Of a stretch of 64,000 nt of DNA, positions 34,195-43,387 are shown piece by piece. The notes under the pieces are model-generated. The model did not search any database, was not told the DNA's origin, and saw only the letters and a program-made list of their open reading frames with translations. The DNA is from Candidatus Paraprochloron terpiosi LD05. Its GTDB lineage: Bacteria > Cyanobacteriota > Cyanobacteriia > Cyanobacteriales > Prochloraceae. The stretch lies in NCBI GenBank assembly GCA_018141785.1, contig CP073341.1:186001-250000 (forward strand), given 5' to 3'. The number at the start of each line of letters is the position of its first letter. The stretch's first letter is position 1. The position numbers were made by a program, and so were the translations under genes.

Positions 34195-35052
34195 ATGGAA
34201 AGACTAGCATTTATGAGAGACTTCAAGAAATGTCCTAATCTATCCGCAGGAGATTATAGAATGGTTCGCTTTACACGCCAGGAGAACTTGATTATCAAGC
34301 AGCCGCTGCCAGAGGCGGGGGTGGTTTGTTCTAATCCCCAACGCTACCGCCGTCTTGTGGAGCGCTTTCTAGAACATCCCCAACGACATACGGATAGCTG
34401 GGGGATTGAGGTGCAAACGGGAACGTACCGAGGACAGGATGTTTTTCTGGCGGCAGTTCCGATGGGGGCTGGTGGCTCGGGGTTTGCGTTTTTGGAAATG
34501 TTTGCAGCGGGCGCGGTTTATTTGGTGCGCTATGGCTCCAATGACCAGCAGGTGACGCCGCAGCAGTTGCGCGATATCTGCATTGTGGATGAGGCGGACA
34601 ATCTCTATGGGTTGCTCCGTGGCAGTGGTGAGCCGGAAGCGAGTTTGGGGCGCTCACTGTTCGCTTCTCCGGTGTTAGTGGAGGCACTCAAGGCACAAGC
34701 AAGCCGTCTTAACTATCCGGTGAAGTGGGCGCTCTGCCATCACCTAGAGGATTACCATGGGTTCAATTTTCCAGACTGTGCTGGTGAGGCAGGGGAGCGA
34801 GTTCGAGCCCACTTTCAAGCACTGGATCAAGGTCGGATAAAGGCTAGTGTGTGCGATATGGAAACGGCGGCGTTATTGTGGCGTGCGGAGCAATTTCAGA
34901 CCCATGGGGTAACGGTGCTGCAATCGTTAATCAAGCATCGGGGAGAGAATACCCCCTATGACGGACATTATGGGGAGATTGCGGTGGAGATGGAGCAAAC
35001 GTTTGGCACGTTGATTCTGGATAGTCTCCTAACTGTAGTGGATAGAGCCTAA
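34195..35052 (+). CDS. nucleoside phosphorylase superfamily protein
   Basis: 285 residues from ATG 34195 (AGGAG six bases upstream; the frame is open from 34150). Seen: VFLAAVPMGAGGSGFAFLEM, AAGAVYLVRYGSND and the C-terminal CDMETAALLWRAE, the substrate-binding Met-Glu segment of purine/uridine phosphorylases. The exact base or nucleoside is unclear. The coding DNA is visibly richer in G+C than its neighbours (for example around 34440-34600 and 34860), which hints at transfer. Confidence 0.78.
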   Translation: MERLAFMRDFKKCPNLSAGDYRMVRFTRQENLIIKQPLPEAGVVCSNPQRYRRLVERFLEHPQRHTDSWGIEVQTGTYRGQDVFLAAVPMGAGGSGFAFLEMFAAGAVYLVRYGSNDQQVTPQQLRDICIVDEADNLYGLLRGSGEPEASLGRSLFASPVLVEALKAQASRLNYPVKWALCHHLEDYHGFNFPDCAGEAGERVRAHFQALDQGRIKASVCDMETAALLWRAEQFQTHGVTVLQSLIKHRGENTPYDGHYGEIAVEMEQTFGTLILDSLLTVVDRA

Positions 35053-35068
35053 GCTCAATACCATAGTG

Positions 35069-35120
35069 GTAGGGTGGGCATTGCACGATAATAGCACATG
35101 GTGGGCAATACCCACCCTAC
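35069..35120. terminator. inverted repeat between convergent genes
   Basis: GTAGGGTGGGCATTG (35069-35083) and CAATACCCACCCTAC (35106-35120) pair around a 22-base loop. It belongs to the GGGTGGGC dispersed repeat family. It lies between the phosphorylase-like and M50 protease genes and could end both transcripts. The second arm overlaps the protease stop. Confidence 0.6.
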
Positions 35121-36607
35121 TAAATGTTTAACCATTGAGCAACTGCTTCTGGTAAAGGCAAAAGAATACTTATCAACAGTATCAAGCAAAGGAAACCAGA
35201 GATATCCCGCCAATTATCTAGTTCGGTGACATCATTGAGAGCAGGTTGATCCCCAGGGGGCAATAGTAATAAGATAATGGCAAAGATGAGAAAATCCCGT
35301 TGTATTAGTGCCAGGAGAAACATCAGCAAGCGAGTCACTTGACCGATATTAAAAGCAGTAAGCTGTCCGAAAACGGCGTGAACAATTGATCCTCCATCCA
35401 ATTTTCCCACAGGCATGAGTTTCAAGGCAGTGAATATTAAACCAATATAACCTGCCACTGCTAAGGGATGAAGAGCGATGGCAACCCCCGGTACCAATTG
35501 ACTCCCTAAAGCTATTTTCCCTAACAGGGAGAGCAGGAAGGAAAATCTCGGATTGAGGGCTTCAAAATTCAAGAAGTTGGATTGTTCCGGTAGCTCTACA
35601 ATGTGGGATAAAGATAGTCCCCAAAGCAAGAGAGGTACAGTGACTACCAAACCCATTATGGTACCTGCAATAGCCACATCGAATAAAGCCTTGCGGTGGG
35701 GAATGGGCGATCGCTTCTGAATAAATGCCCCCAAGGTACCGAGGAAAAACATATCAGGAATAAAATAGGGCAGGGTGGTACGAATCTTGTAATATATGGC
35801 GGTTAAATAATGACTCAGTTCGTGGCAGCCTAAAATGGAGACTATACCCAAACTATAAGGAAGTCCCTGTAAGAGCACCATGGGGTCAGATTGTACTTGG
35901 GACCAATCCGTACCACTAATTTGTACCCCAATGACGGTAGTAGTAAAGAGGCTAATCAACAGCAAGGATACAGCTATAATCGGTCGAGTGAGAGGATCCG
36001 TTGGCTGTTGTGGGGATTTATGGAAGGGGTTAGCTACGAGAGCAAAAAAAGGTTTACCTTGGAGACTTTCTTGGAAAATCACTAAGAAGCGATCGCCAAA
36101 TGCTTCTTCCACATTGGTCTTAATCCTCGTGTAAGCTTCCTCAGGTACTCCTCGCAACTTACCGAGACAGAGAATTGCCTGGGGGCGATAGTCAATCTGT
36201 TGTAAATAATAAAGTCCCCAAGGGAAACAATTGCGCAAAGCAGTTTCTTCACTTTTACTGATAGGGCTTAGTTGCCGCTGCTCTGACGATTTAGCTGTTG
36301 AACTTGGCGGATATTGGGACCTGGTATTATAATTATTACTGCTTTGATTTTGTTCTGGTTTTGGTCTCCAGAGCTGAATCAGCCACCAGTAGAGTAAAGG
36401 ACAAGTTACCAATGGACCGACTATTAAAATAGGTGGTATGGGCTGGTCTTCACCAAAAGCGAGGGACCACCCACACCAGATTAGTCCTGGTGTCATCAGT
36501 ACCAGCCACAATAACCAGACTGGTGTCTGAGAAATGTTAGCTACGCTGCGCTTGACAATGAAGTAGGTAATCAAACCAAGTAAAATTACGAGCAACCAGA
36601 GTTCCAT
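35120..36607 (-). CDS. site-2 (M50) membrane metalloprotease, EGY1-like
   Basis: 495 residues from ATG 36607 (a TTG lies two codons earlier). Two N-terminal helices, a soluble domain (about 120-210), then a multi-span M50 core with zinc motif GCHELSHYL (about residue 260) and second motif MPVGKLDGGS. Closely similar to the cyanobacterial/plant EGY group. It cleaves within or near membranes; the target is unknown. Confidence 0.88.
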   Translation of the reverse strand: MELWLLVILLGLITYFIVKRSVANISQTPVWLLWLVLMTPGLIWCGWSLAFGEDQPIPPILIVGPLVTCPLLYWWLIQLWRPKPEQNQSSNNYNTRSQYPPSSTAKSSEQRQLSPISKSEETALRNCFPWGLYYLQQIDYRPQAILCLGKLRGVPEEAYTRIKTNVEEAFGDRFLVIFQESLQGKPFFALVANPFHKSPQQPTDPLTRPIIAVSLLLISLFTTTVIGVQISGTDWSQVQSDPMVLLQGLPYSLGIVSILGCHELSHYLTAIYYKIRTTLPYFIPDMFFLGTLGAFIQKRSPIPHRKALFDVAIAGTIMGLVVTVPLLLWGLSLSHIVELPEQSNFLNFEALNPRFSFLLSLLGKIALGSQLVPGVAIALHPLAVAGYIGLIFTALKLMPVGKLDGGSIVHAVFGQLTAFNIGQVTRLLMFLLALIQRDFLIFAIILLLLPPGDQPALNDVTELDNWRDISGFLCLILLISILLPLPEAVAQWLNI

Positions 36608-36823
36608 GTTCAAATAGTCTTACAGAGGTTCAGGGTTCAGGGTTGGGGGAAGAGATTTTCGCTTGTATATATTCCATTGTAGAGAAAGCTGGCGATCTTG
36701 TAGTTACTCTCCATCAGTTTCGGTGCTCTAGCACTCCTCACACTGGTAAAATTTTTTGGATATTTAACAATATCTTTGATATTATTTAATTTAAGATAAC
36801 AAAAACTAGATTAGGGAGAATCA

Positions 36824-37363
36824 ATGGCCTTATTTGGACTCTTACCCGACAAAGCGAAGTACGTGGATGAGAACGGTAATCCCGTGGAAGTGGTAGAAAA
36901 CAAGGATAGCTTCTACCTCAGTCCAGACGAATCCAAGTCTTTTGGGGACATCGACTACATGCGCAAAAAAGTGCAAGTCAAGAGAACTTTTCCTAATACG
37001 AAGAAGGGCAAGGGTGCTGCTATCGTTAAGGAAGTCTCTGCTGATAAAGCGAAAACTTTTTCCGGTAACAGGCTTCCTGCAACTGCTCCTGCTCCTGTAA
37101 AAGTTGCGACACCAGCTCCAGCTCCCGTAAAAGTTGCTACACCAGCTCCTACTCCTGTAACAGTTGCTACACCAGCTCCAGCTCCCGTAAAAGTTGCTAC
37201 ACCAAAAGTAACTACTGAGCTTAGTACCGTTGAGGATAACATTGATTTCTTGCAAATGGCTCGGAATCTGAGCGGGGCTACTCGCGCAAGTACAGAGCGC
37301 AACGTTGCTGACAGTTATCTGGATCGGTTCCGGAGTATGGCGCAGGAAATTGGCAAATCTTAA
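36824..37363 (+). CDS. cyanobacterial hypothetical protein with APAPVKVATP repeats
   Basis: 179 residues. The N-terminal ~85 residues (MALFGLLPDKAKYVDENGNP then YLSPDESKSFGDIDYMRKKV) and C-terminal ~45 residues (VEDNIDFLQMARNL ... DRFRSMAQEIGKS) look conserved and charged. Between them four copies of a ten-residue unit APAPVKVATP are coded by 30-base tandem repeats (37084-37204), forming a flexible linker. No signal peptide or membrane helix. AGGGAG lies upstream of the ATG. Function unknown. Confidence 0.8.
   Translation: MALFGLLPDKAKYVDENGNPVEVVENKDSFYLSPDESKSFGDIDYMRKKVQVKRTFPNTKKGKGAAIVKEVSADKAKTFSGNRLPATAPAPVKVATPAPAPVKVATPAPTPVTVATPAPAPVKVATPKVTTELSTVEDNIDFLQMARNLSGATRASTERNVADSYLDRFRSMAQEIGKS
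37084..37204 (+). repeat. 30-bp tandem repeat coding APAPVKVATP
   Basis: Four in-frame units of GCTCCNGCTCCNGTAAAAGT plus GCTACACCA. The third unit has two changes (APTPVTVATP). Confidence 0.85.
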
Positions 37364-37439
37364 ACACCTCTAAAAAAGGAATTTAAACCTGGATTGAATC
37401 TTTTTTTACCTAAATAATTTAGTAACATAAAAACAAACT

Positions 37440-37468
37440 GTAAGGTTACGGGCTTGCCGTATCCTTAC
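37440..37468. terminator. hairpin between convergent genes
   Basis: GTAAGGTTACGG and CCGTATCCTTAC form a 12-bp stem with one mismatch around a 5-base loop, between the repeat protein gene and egtB. It has no long T-run, so a terminator role is only likely. Confidence 0.55.
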
Positions 37469-37491
37469 ACATAAGGTAACAAGTAATTATG

Positions 37492-38682
37492 TCAGTGGTT
37501 CACACAACGAAACCCAGCAAAAATTTGCCGTACCCAAGGATGATACCAATTGCGGAAACTACACCGTAACCCCCAAGAACGAGTCCCCCAACTACCACCC
37601 CGCAAAACTCGGTGCTGCCTATCAAAATAAGCTTGGGAATAACCGGGATAAGGGTAACTCTCAAACCCCTCGTAACCATCAAACCAAGAGCTGGTCCATT
37701 CCCAAACATTACCTAACATATCGTAACAACCAGCAGGACTTTTGCCCTGGGGATAGGCATTCACTGGGGTTGTCTTACCCACCAAACCGTTACAATTGCA
37801 GTAAGATCCTGTGTTCTCCCAGGGATAAAGAAGCTTTTCCCCCTTTGCTTCATCCCAACTAGCAGCTTTTTCCCATTCTGCTTCATACCAACTGACACCG
37901 CAAACAGGATGGTTGGGATCTGAGCAGTATAAAGGTTGGTTAACTGGGTTGGGACGCAATTGCAGCCATTCCCACCCCACCTCAGACCAAAACTCCCGTT
38001 TTTGGTAGCCCCCAGCAGCGATGAATTCCCCATATTCACCGCAAGTTACGAGGTAAGTGTCGATCCAGTAGGTATCCAGGTAAACTGAATGTCCAGGACG
38101 TTCATTATCTTGAGTGTCAATAGCGTTACTTCCCATTAAAAACTCTCCCCCAGGAATTTTCACCATTTCTGATTGCGTAGCTTTGCGTAAGCAACCGCTA
38201 CTGAATGTAGATGAAGGGGGATAGCATGGGGATTTTAAGCGTTGGAGTTGAAGGAGGAAGGAGATAGTTTCGCTGTGCTGACTTTCATGCTGGATTAACC
38301 AATACCACAGTCTGGCTTGTTTTTGGATGGGTGCGATGGTAAAATAGTTCAAGACTTTGCTTCTGACGGTATGGAGATAATCTTGAATCGTCTCTCTGGG
38401 GGGGAGATGTTGTCTTTCCTGCTTGGGTAAACCATCCGCAGCAAATAATGTTTTATACTGGGTCCAGAGTAGCTTATACCCTGCAAGTTGTTCTAAAATC
38501 CAGTAAGCTTCGGTAAAAGCAATGTGACCGAAATGCCAACCCACAGGGCTGAAATCGGGATGAGCTTGTTGATAAAAGCTATCTCTGTCCATATCAGCCC
38601 ATAAATCCAGGGTAAGTTGACGACACTGGTGTAAAGCTGACTCAATAGCTTCTCTAGGAGACTGGATATCGACGTACTTCAA
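37492..38682 (-). CDS. egtB: EgtB-like iron-dependent sulfoxide synthase (DinB + FGE-sulfatase domains)
   Basis: 396 residues from a TTG start that overlaps the egtC stop (TTGA). The N-terminal DinB-like domain has iron ligands in GWHFGHIAF and QHESQHSE. The C-terminal formylglycine-generating-enzyme-like domain has KIPGGEFLMGSN, YPWENTGSYCNCNG, CYDMLGNVWEWTSSWFDGYE and RVLRGGSW. In ergothioneine synthesis such enzymes join trimethylhistidine to a thiol. Pairing with EgtC supports this, but no EgtD is present in the window, so a related thiol-histidine product cannot be excluded. Confidence 0.75.
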   Translation of the reverse strand: MKYVDIQSPREAIESALHQCRQLTLDLWADMDRDSFYQQAHPDFSPVGWHFGHIAFTEAYWILEQLAGYKLLWTQYKTLFAADGLPKQERQHLPPRETIQDYLHTVRSKVLNYFTIAPIQKQARLWYWLIQHESQHSETISFLLQLQRLKSPCYPPSSTFSSGCLRKATQSEMVKIPGGEFLMGSNAIDTQDNERPGHSVYLDTYWIDTYLVTCGEYGEFIAAGGYQKREFWSEVGWEWLQLRPNPVNQPLYCSDPNHPVCGVSWYEAEWEKAASWDEAKGEKLLYPWENTGSYCNCNGLVGKTTPVNAYPQGKSPAGCYDMLGNVWEWTSSWFDGYEGFESYPYPGYSQAYFDRQHRVLRGGSWGTRSWGLRCSFRNWYHPWVRQIFAGFRCVNH

Positions 38683-39467
38683 GGTCCTTCCCCCACACTG
38701 ATAATACTTTCTGCTGGACAACGGTTCCAGTTTCCCCCAAATAAGGGCTCTGACGCAATGATGACTCCATTGTATTTTTTTCCCTGGTCTTTTAACCAAT
38801 ATAAACTAGGTGTGTCAAGACCATGACTATAGCGAGAAGCAATTAACTGGTTCCCGTTGCTGAGGATAATATTGGCGGAAAAGTCAACTTGATAAGATTG
38901 AGCTAATTGAGTGAGATAGGTTAAGACCTTCCCTAGAGCTGTTGCTATAAAAATCTTACTCTTTAATTCTTGCAGAATCAGGGCGAAGATGTGTTCTGAG
39001 TCCGTGGTACCTTGAATTAATTGATAGATATCATCATCTAAACTCTTGCGTAGGGGTCGATAGAGGGTTTGGCGAAAGTTACAAATAAAACCGTTGTGGA
39101 TAAATAAGAGTTTGTCCCAGGTAAAGGGCTGGCAGTTACTCAAATCTACAGAAGAGGGTGGGGTAGCGCTGCGGACGTATCCCAGAATGCATTTGGACTC
39201 AACATAGCGACTAATCTGAGGTAGGTTAATATCGCTCCAAATAGGTAAGATATTTTTATAAGTATAGGGGGTAGTTTCTTTGGTTGGATGATACCATCCT
39301 ATACCAAAACCGTCCGCGTTGAGAAGTCCTGCGGTCATTTCTTGGGGTTGATAACTTTGAACCACAAGGGAGTGCTCTGGTTCATATAAGAGTTTGTTTA
39401 GTTGAATCTTGCTTCCCAAATATCCGAGTAATCTGCACATATTTTTAGTTGTGTTTTTTGTTAGCAA
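38679..39467 (-). CDS. egtC: EgtC-like class II glutamine amidotransferase
   Basis: 262 residues as the open frame; the true start is probably the internal MCRLLGYLG (Met10, 39440), since class II amidotransferases need Cys2 as nucleophile. Also seen: DGFGIGWYHP, VRSATPPSSVDLSNCQPF, FIHNGFICNF and DSEHIFALIL. In mycobacteria EgtC hydrolyses the gamma-glutamyl group from the ergothioneine intermediate. The overlap with egtB indicates coupled translation. Confidence 0.78.
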   Translation of the reverse strand: MLTKNTTKNMCRLLGYLGSKIQLNKLLYEPEHSLVVQSYQPQEMTAGLLNADGFGIGWYHPTKETTPYTYKNILPIWSDINLPQISRYVESKCILGYVRSATPPSSVDLSNCQPFTWDKLLFIHNGFICNFRQTLYRPLRKSLDDDIYQLIQGTTDSEHIFALILQELKSKIFIATALGKVLTYLTQLAQSYQVDFSANIILSNGNQLIASRYSHGLDTPSLYWLKDQGKKYNGVIIASEPLFGGNWNRCPAESIISVGEGP

Positions 39468-39505
39468 GTGCTATTCTAGTAAATAATGAAAAAATTTTCA
39501 AGATT

Positions 39506-40435
39506 ATGAACGACGAATATGACAGTCCTTGGAAAGAAGTCATAGAAGACTACTTTCCCGATTTTATCCATTTCTTTTTTCCCCAAGTATATAGAGCCAT
39601 CGACTGGAACAAACCCTATGAATTCCTGGACCAAGAATTGCAGCAACTAGAACCGGATGGAGAAATTGGCAAACGTCTGGTAGATAAAGTAGCGAAGGTT
39701 TGGTTAGTGGAAGGTAAACAAGCGTGGATATTGGTACATATAGAGGTACAGGGAAAATATGAAACCATCTTTCCTGAACGGATGTACTGCTACAATTATC
39801 GCTTGTACGATCGCCATCACAAACCAGTCATCTCTTTAGCAGTTTTGACAGACTCCAATCCCCATTGGCGACCAAATAATTTTAGCTATAATATTGGGAG
39901 ATGTCAGGTTAGTTTGGAGTTTCCCGTAGTCAAACTGCTAGACTACGAATCTGATTGGGAAACTCTGGAAGAAACTACCAACCCCTTTGGGATAATTGTC
40001 ATGGCGCACCTGAAGACGAAGGCAACTAACAAAAATCCAGCAAATCGATTAAACTGGAAACTAAGTCTAGTCAGAAGGTTATACGAAAGGGGTTATAATC
40101 GCTCAGATGTGGTTAAATTATTCCGATTTATTGATTGGATCATGTATTTACCACCGGAGTTAGCCCGTGGATTTAAAGCAGAAGTCAGAAATTACGAGGA
40201 GGCAAGAAAAGTGCGATATGTCACCAGTATAGAACGATTGGCACGGATCGAGAAGGGACGAGAGGATACCTTGGAAATTCTATCCACACGGTTTGGTTCT
40301 GTCCCCAACTCCATGATAGAGGTAATTAATCGTATTGAGGAGCAGTCGGTGCTGAACATCCTTTTTAAACGAGCAATTACCATTGGTAATCTGGGAGAAT
40401 TTCAGCAGTTCTTGGAGCAAACTATTGCTCAGTAG
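39506..40435 (+). CDS. Rpn-family (PD-(D/E)XK-like) putative nuclease
   Basis: 309 residues from ATG 39506 (MNDEYDSPWKEVIEDYFPDF); the frame is open from 39449 but the extra part overlaps egtC. FPERMYCYNYRLYDR and ILVHIEVQGKYE match the Rpn/transposase-like nuclease group, abundant in filamentous cyanobacteria; IEVQ supplies the active-site E-x-Q. The C-terminus LEILSTRFGSVPNSM resembles DUF4351. Role unproven; E. coli relatives act in recombination or defence. Confidence 0.8.
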   Translation: MNDEYDSPWKEVIEDYFPDFIHFFFPQVYRAIDWNKPYEFLDQELQQLEPDGEIGKRLVDKVAKVWLVEGKQAWILVHIEVQGKYETIFPERMYCYNYRLYDRHHKPVISLAVLTDSNPHWRPNNFSYNIGRCQVSLEFPVVKLLDYESDWETLEETTNPFGIIVMAHLKTKATNKNPANRLNWKLSLVRRLYERGYNRSDVVKLFRFIDWIMYLPPELARGFKAEVRNYEEARKVRYVTSIERLARIEKGREDTLEILSTRFGSVPNSMIEVINRIEEQSVLNILFKRAITIGNLGEFQQFLEQTIAQ

Positions 40436-40447
40436 CAGCAGGTTTAG

Positions 40448-40490
40448 GTGGGCAGCGTCATGCAGGGTGGGCACCACCCTACTCCTATTC
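40448..40490. repeat. dispersed GGGTGGGC repeat
   Basis: TAGGTGGGCAGC and CAGGGTGGGCACCACCCTAC lie just after the Rpn-like gene; same family as 3187 and 35069. Confidence 0.5.
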
Positions 40491-40578
40491 TAATTTTATC
40501 GAATAAGGAGACAAAACGAGCAATTGAGAACTGTTATAGTATGATAACGATATTTGATGAAACTGCCGAGCAAACGTG

Positions 40579-42690
40579 ATGGCGAAATCAAAAAGTACTG
40601 CCCATAAAATTAATCTCAAAGACCCACAGTATTATTTTAACCGAGAATTAAGCTGGCTGGAATTCAACCGTAGGGTCTTGCACGAAGCCTTCGATTCCAG
40701 AACCCCTCTCTTGGAAAGAATCAAGTTTATGGCTATTTTCAGCTCTAATCTGGATGAATTCTTCATGGTGCGGATGGCTGGGTTGAAAAAGCAAGTGGAA
40801 GCAGGAGTGAGCAAACTAACTGCCGATGGGCGCACTCCAATCCAACAACTGGAAGACATCAGCCAATGCTTAGGTCCTATTGTACAAGAACAAGACCGCT
40901 ATTTTCAATCTACCCTGAGACCTGAATTAGTTGCTCACGGTATTACCATTCTCGACTATAAAGACCTAAACCCAGAACATAGCATTTACCTACAGCAGTT
41001 TTTTGAGGAGCATATTTTCCCCGTCCTCACCCCTCTAGCAGTGGACCCTTCTCATCCCTTTCCCTATATCTCGAACCTCAGCCTCAACCTCGCTGTGGTG
41101 CTGCGGGAGTCGGATGGGTCGGAAGAATTATTTGCCCGAATTAAAGTACCCAAGGTGCTACCTCGGTTTGTCCCTTTACCAGAACCATTGTGTAAAAACT
41201 CAATCTGGACGGGAGTACCCTTAGAACAGTTAATTGCCCACAATCTGGCAGCTTTATTTCCGGGGATGAATATCCAAGAATGTCATCCCTTCCGCATCAC
41301 CCGGAATGCAGACTTGGACTTAGAAGAAGAAGAAGCAGAGGATTTGTTACTAGCCATTGAGCAGAAATTGCAGAAACGGCGATTGGGGGGCGACTCTGTG
41401 CGGCTAGAAATTCACGCCGGAATGCCAGAACAGGTGGGATCCATGCTGAGAAAGGAATTGGATTTGGAGAGGAGGGATGTTTATCAGATTGAGAGTTTGC
41501 TGGGATTGGCTGATTTAATGTCTTTGACATCATTGCCTCTCCCGGAACTGAAAGTTACCCCTTGGACACCAGTGGTACCACCACAGTTTCAACCCAAGGA
41601 AGTTGATAAGCAAGAAGAAGAACATATTTTTCCCTTAATTCGCTCTTCCGATCAGCTGCTCCACCATCCTTATCACTCTTTCGACGCCACAGTAAGACAT
41701 TTTATTACCCAGGCTGCCAGAGATCCTCAAGTGCTGGCTATCAAAATGACCCTGTATCGTACTTCTGGGGATTCTCCTATTATCCAAGCCCTGATTGCTG
41801 CGGCGGAAAATGATAAGCAGGTGGCAGTGTTGGTGGAACTGAAAGCCCGTTTCGATGAGAAAAATAATATTCTCTGGGCGCGGAAATTAGAGCAAGCTGG
41901 GGTTCATGTGGTTTACGGTTTGGTGGGGTTGAAAACTCATACCAAAATAGTCTTAGTGGTGCGTCAGGAGGAGAACAAAATTCGTCGTTATGTCCATATT
42001 GGCACCGGAAATTACAATCCCAAGACTGCCAACTTCTATACGGATTTGGGTTTATTGAGTTGTCGGGAGGATTTGGGGGCTGATTTAACTGATTTATTTA
42101 ATTACTTAACCGGTTATTCTAAGCAAAAGTCTTATCGCAAACTGTTAGTGGCACCGGTAAATTTGCGGCAGGAAATGATAGCGAAAATTCGCCGAGAAAT
42201 AGACAATTGCCGCAATGGGGGTAGTGGGAGGATAATTGGGAAAATGAACTCTTTAGTAGACCCGGAAATTATCTCCAGTCTCTACGCAGCTTCTCAAGCA
42301 GGGGTCAAAATAGACCTGATTATCCGGGGAATTTGCTGTCTCCGTCCCGGTATTACTAAGGTGAGCGAGAATATTCGGGTGATTAGTATTATCGGTCGCT
42401 TTTTGGAGCATTCCCGCATTTTCTCCTTTTATAATGGTGGTAATGAAGAGATTTATCTGGGTAGTGCAGACTGGATGCGTCGTAACCTGGATCGACGGGT
42501 GGAAGCAGTGACACCAGTGGAAGAGCCAAAGATTAGGCAAGATTTGCAAGAGATATTAGCTATTATGCTAGCAGATAACCGCCAAGCTTGGGATTTGCAT
42601 TCCGACGGTAGTTATCTTCAAAGACAACCCCCAGAACCCGATGGTGTTCAAAGTGCGCAAAATATCTTGATGGAAATGGCTTTAAATTAG
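40579..42690 (+). CDS. ppk1: polyphosphate kinase
   Basis: 703 residues from ATG 40579 (a GTG lies one codon before). It reversibly polymerises ATP gamma-phosphate into polyphosphate. N-terminal YFNRELSWLEFNRRVL, the phospholipase-D-like catalytic halves with VVYGLVGLKTHTKIVLVVR and YVHIGTGNYNPKTANFYTDL (catalytic histidines), and LGSADWMRRNLDRRVE near the C-terminus. Full length. Confidence 0.97.
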   Translation: MAKSKSTAHKINLKDPQYYFNRELSWLEFNRRVLHEAFDSRTPLLERIKFMAIFSSNLDEFFMVRMAGLKKQVEAGVSKLTADGRTPIQQLEDISQCLGPIVQEQDRYFQSTLRPELVAHGITILDYKDLNPEHSIYLQQFFEEHIFPVLTPLAVDPSHPFPYISNLSLNLAVVLRESDGSEELFARIKVPKVLPRFVPLPEPLCKNSIWTGVPLEQLIAHNLAALFPGMNIQECHPFRITRNADLDLEEEEAEDLLLAIEQKLQKRRLGGDSVRLEIHAGMPEQVGSMLRKELDLERRDVYQIESLLGLADLMSLTSLPLPELKVTPWTPVVPPQFQPKEVDKQEEEHIFPLIRSSDQLLHHPYHSFDATVRHFITQAARDPQVLAIKMTLYRTSGDSPIIQALIAAAENDKQVAVLVELKARFDEKNNILWARKLEQAGVHVVYGLVGLKTHTKIVLVVRQEENKIRRYVHIGTGNYNPKTANFYTDLGLLSCREDLGADLTDLFNYLTGYSKQKSYRKLLVAPVNLRQEMIAKIRREIDNCRNGGSGRIIGKMNSLVDPEIISSLYAASQAGVKIDLIIRGICCLRPGITKVSENIRVISIIGRFLEHSRIFSFYNGGNEEIYLGSADWMRRNLDRRVEAVTPVEEPKIRQDLQEILAIMLADNRQAWDLHSDGSYLQRQPPEPDGVQSAQNILMEMALN

Positions 42691-42704
42691 GGTGTAATGT
42701 TTCG

Positions 42705-42756
42705 CGCAAAGACGCAAAGGCGCAAAGGTTAGTAGGGTGGGCATTGCCCACCAAAA
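42705..42756. repeat. dispersed repeats after ppk
   Basis: CGCGCAAAGACGCAAAGGCG followed by GTAGGGTGGGCATTGCCCAC. Both units recur: the first at 50505-50527 and 62979-63006, the second at 3187 and 35069. Confidence 0.6.
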
Positions 42757-42805
42757 CTTGTTGCCGCACTTTGTGTTATAATCCCAAAAAATTTGGTAAA
42801 TTGCC

Positions 42806-43381
42806 ATGACAATCATAACATTAGATCTCAATCCCATTATCCAATTGACTGACGAGCAGTTTTTCCAGCTTTGTCAGCACCACCGCGATTATCAATTCGA
42901 GCGGACAAAATTAGGAGAATTAATCATTATGACTCCCACTGGAAGTGAAACTAGCAATCGGAACATGGAACTATCCTTTCAACTCCAAGCTTGGAGTCGT
43001 AAGTATAAACTGGGGTTTGCTTTCGATTCTTCCGGTGGTTTTAAACTCCCCAATGGTGCAGAACGTTCTCCCGATGCTTCTTGGGTAAGGAAAGAGCGCT
43101 GGAATGCTTTAACTCTTGAGCAACAACAGAAATTTGCTCCCTTATGTCCCGATTTTGTTCTCGAATTACTTTCTCCTACCGATTCTCTTCCCAAGACGCG
43201 GGCAAAAATGGTAGAATATATAGAGAACAACGCTCGTTTGGGTTGGTTAATTGACAGGAAAAATAAGCAAGTGGAAATTTATCGTCCAGGGAAAGAGGTG
43301 GAAATACGACTATCTCCTGTTACTCTCTCAGGAGAAGATGTGTTACCACACTTTGTGTTAGAATTAAAAGAGATTTGGTAA
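42806..43381 (+). CDS. Uma2-family (DUF820) putative endonuclease, tandem copy 1
   Basis: 191-residue PD-(D/E)XK-fold protein: ELIIMTPTGSETSNRN, NGAERSPDASWV (active-site Asp), FVLELLSPTDSLPKTRAKM (Glu) and GWLIDRKNKQVEIYRPG. First of three head-to-tail copies. Function of the family is unknown; it is hugely expanded in cyanobacteria. Confidence 0.88.
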   Translation: MTIITLDLNPIIQLTDEQFFQLCQHHRDYQFERTKLGELIIMTPTGSETSNRNMELSFQLQAWSRKYKLGFAFDSSGGFKLPNGAERSPDASWVRKERWNALTLEQQQKFAPLCPDFVLELLSPTDSLPKTRAKMVEYIENNARLGWLIDRKNKQVEIYRPGKEVEIRLSPVTLSGEDVLPHFVLELKEIW

Positions 43382-43387
43382 ATTGCC

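Noticed and set aside
37500-38039. Minus-strand ORFs of 69 and 92 codons within egtB
   Set aside because: Shifted-frame shadows of the FGE-like domain; no independent support.
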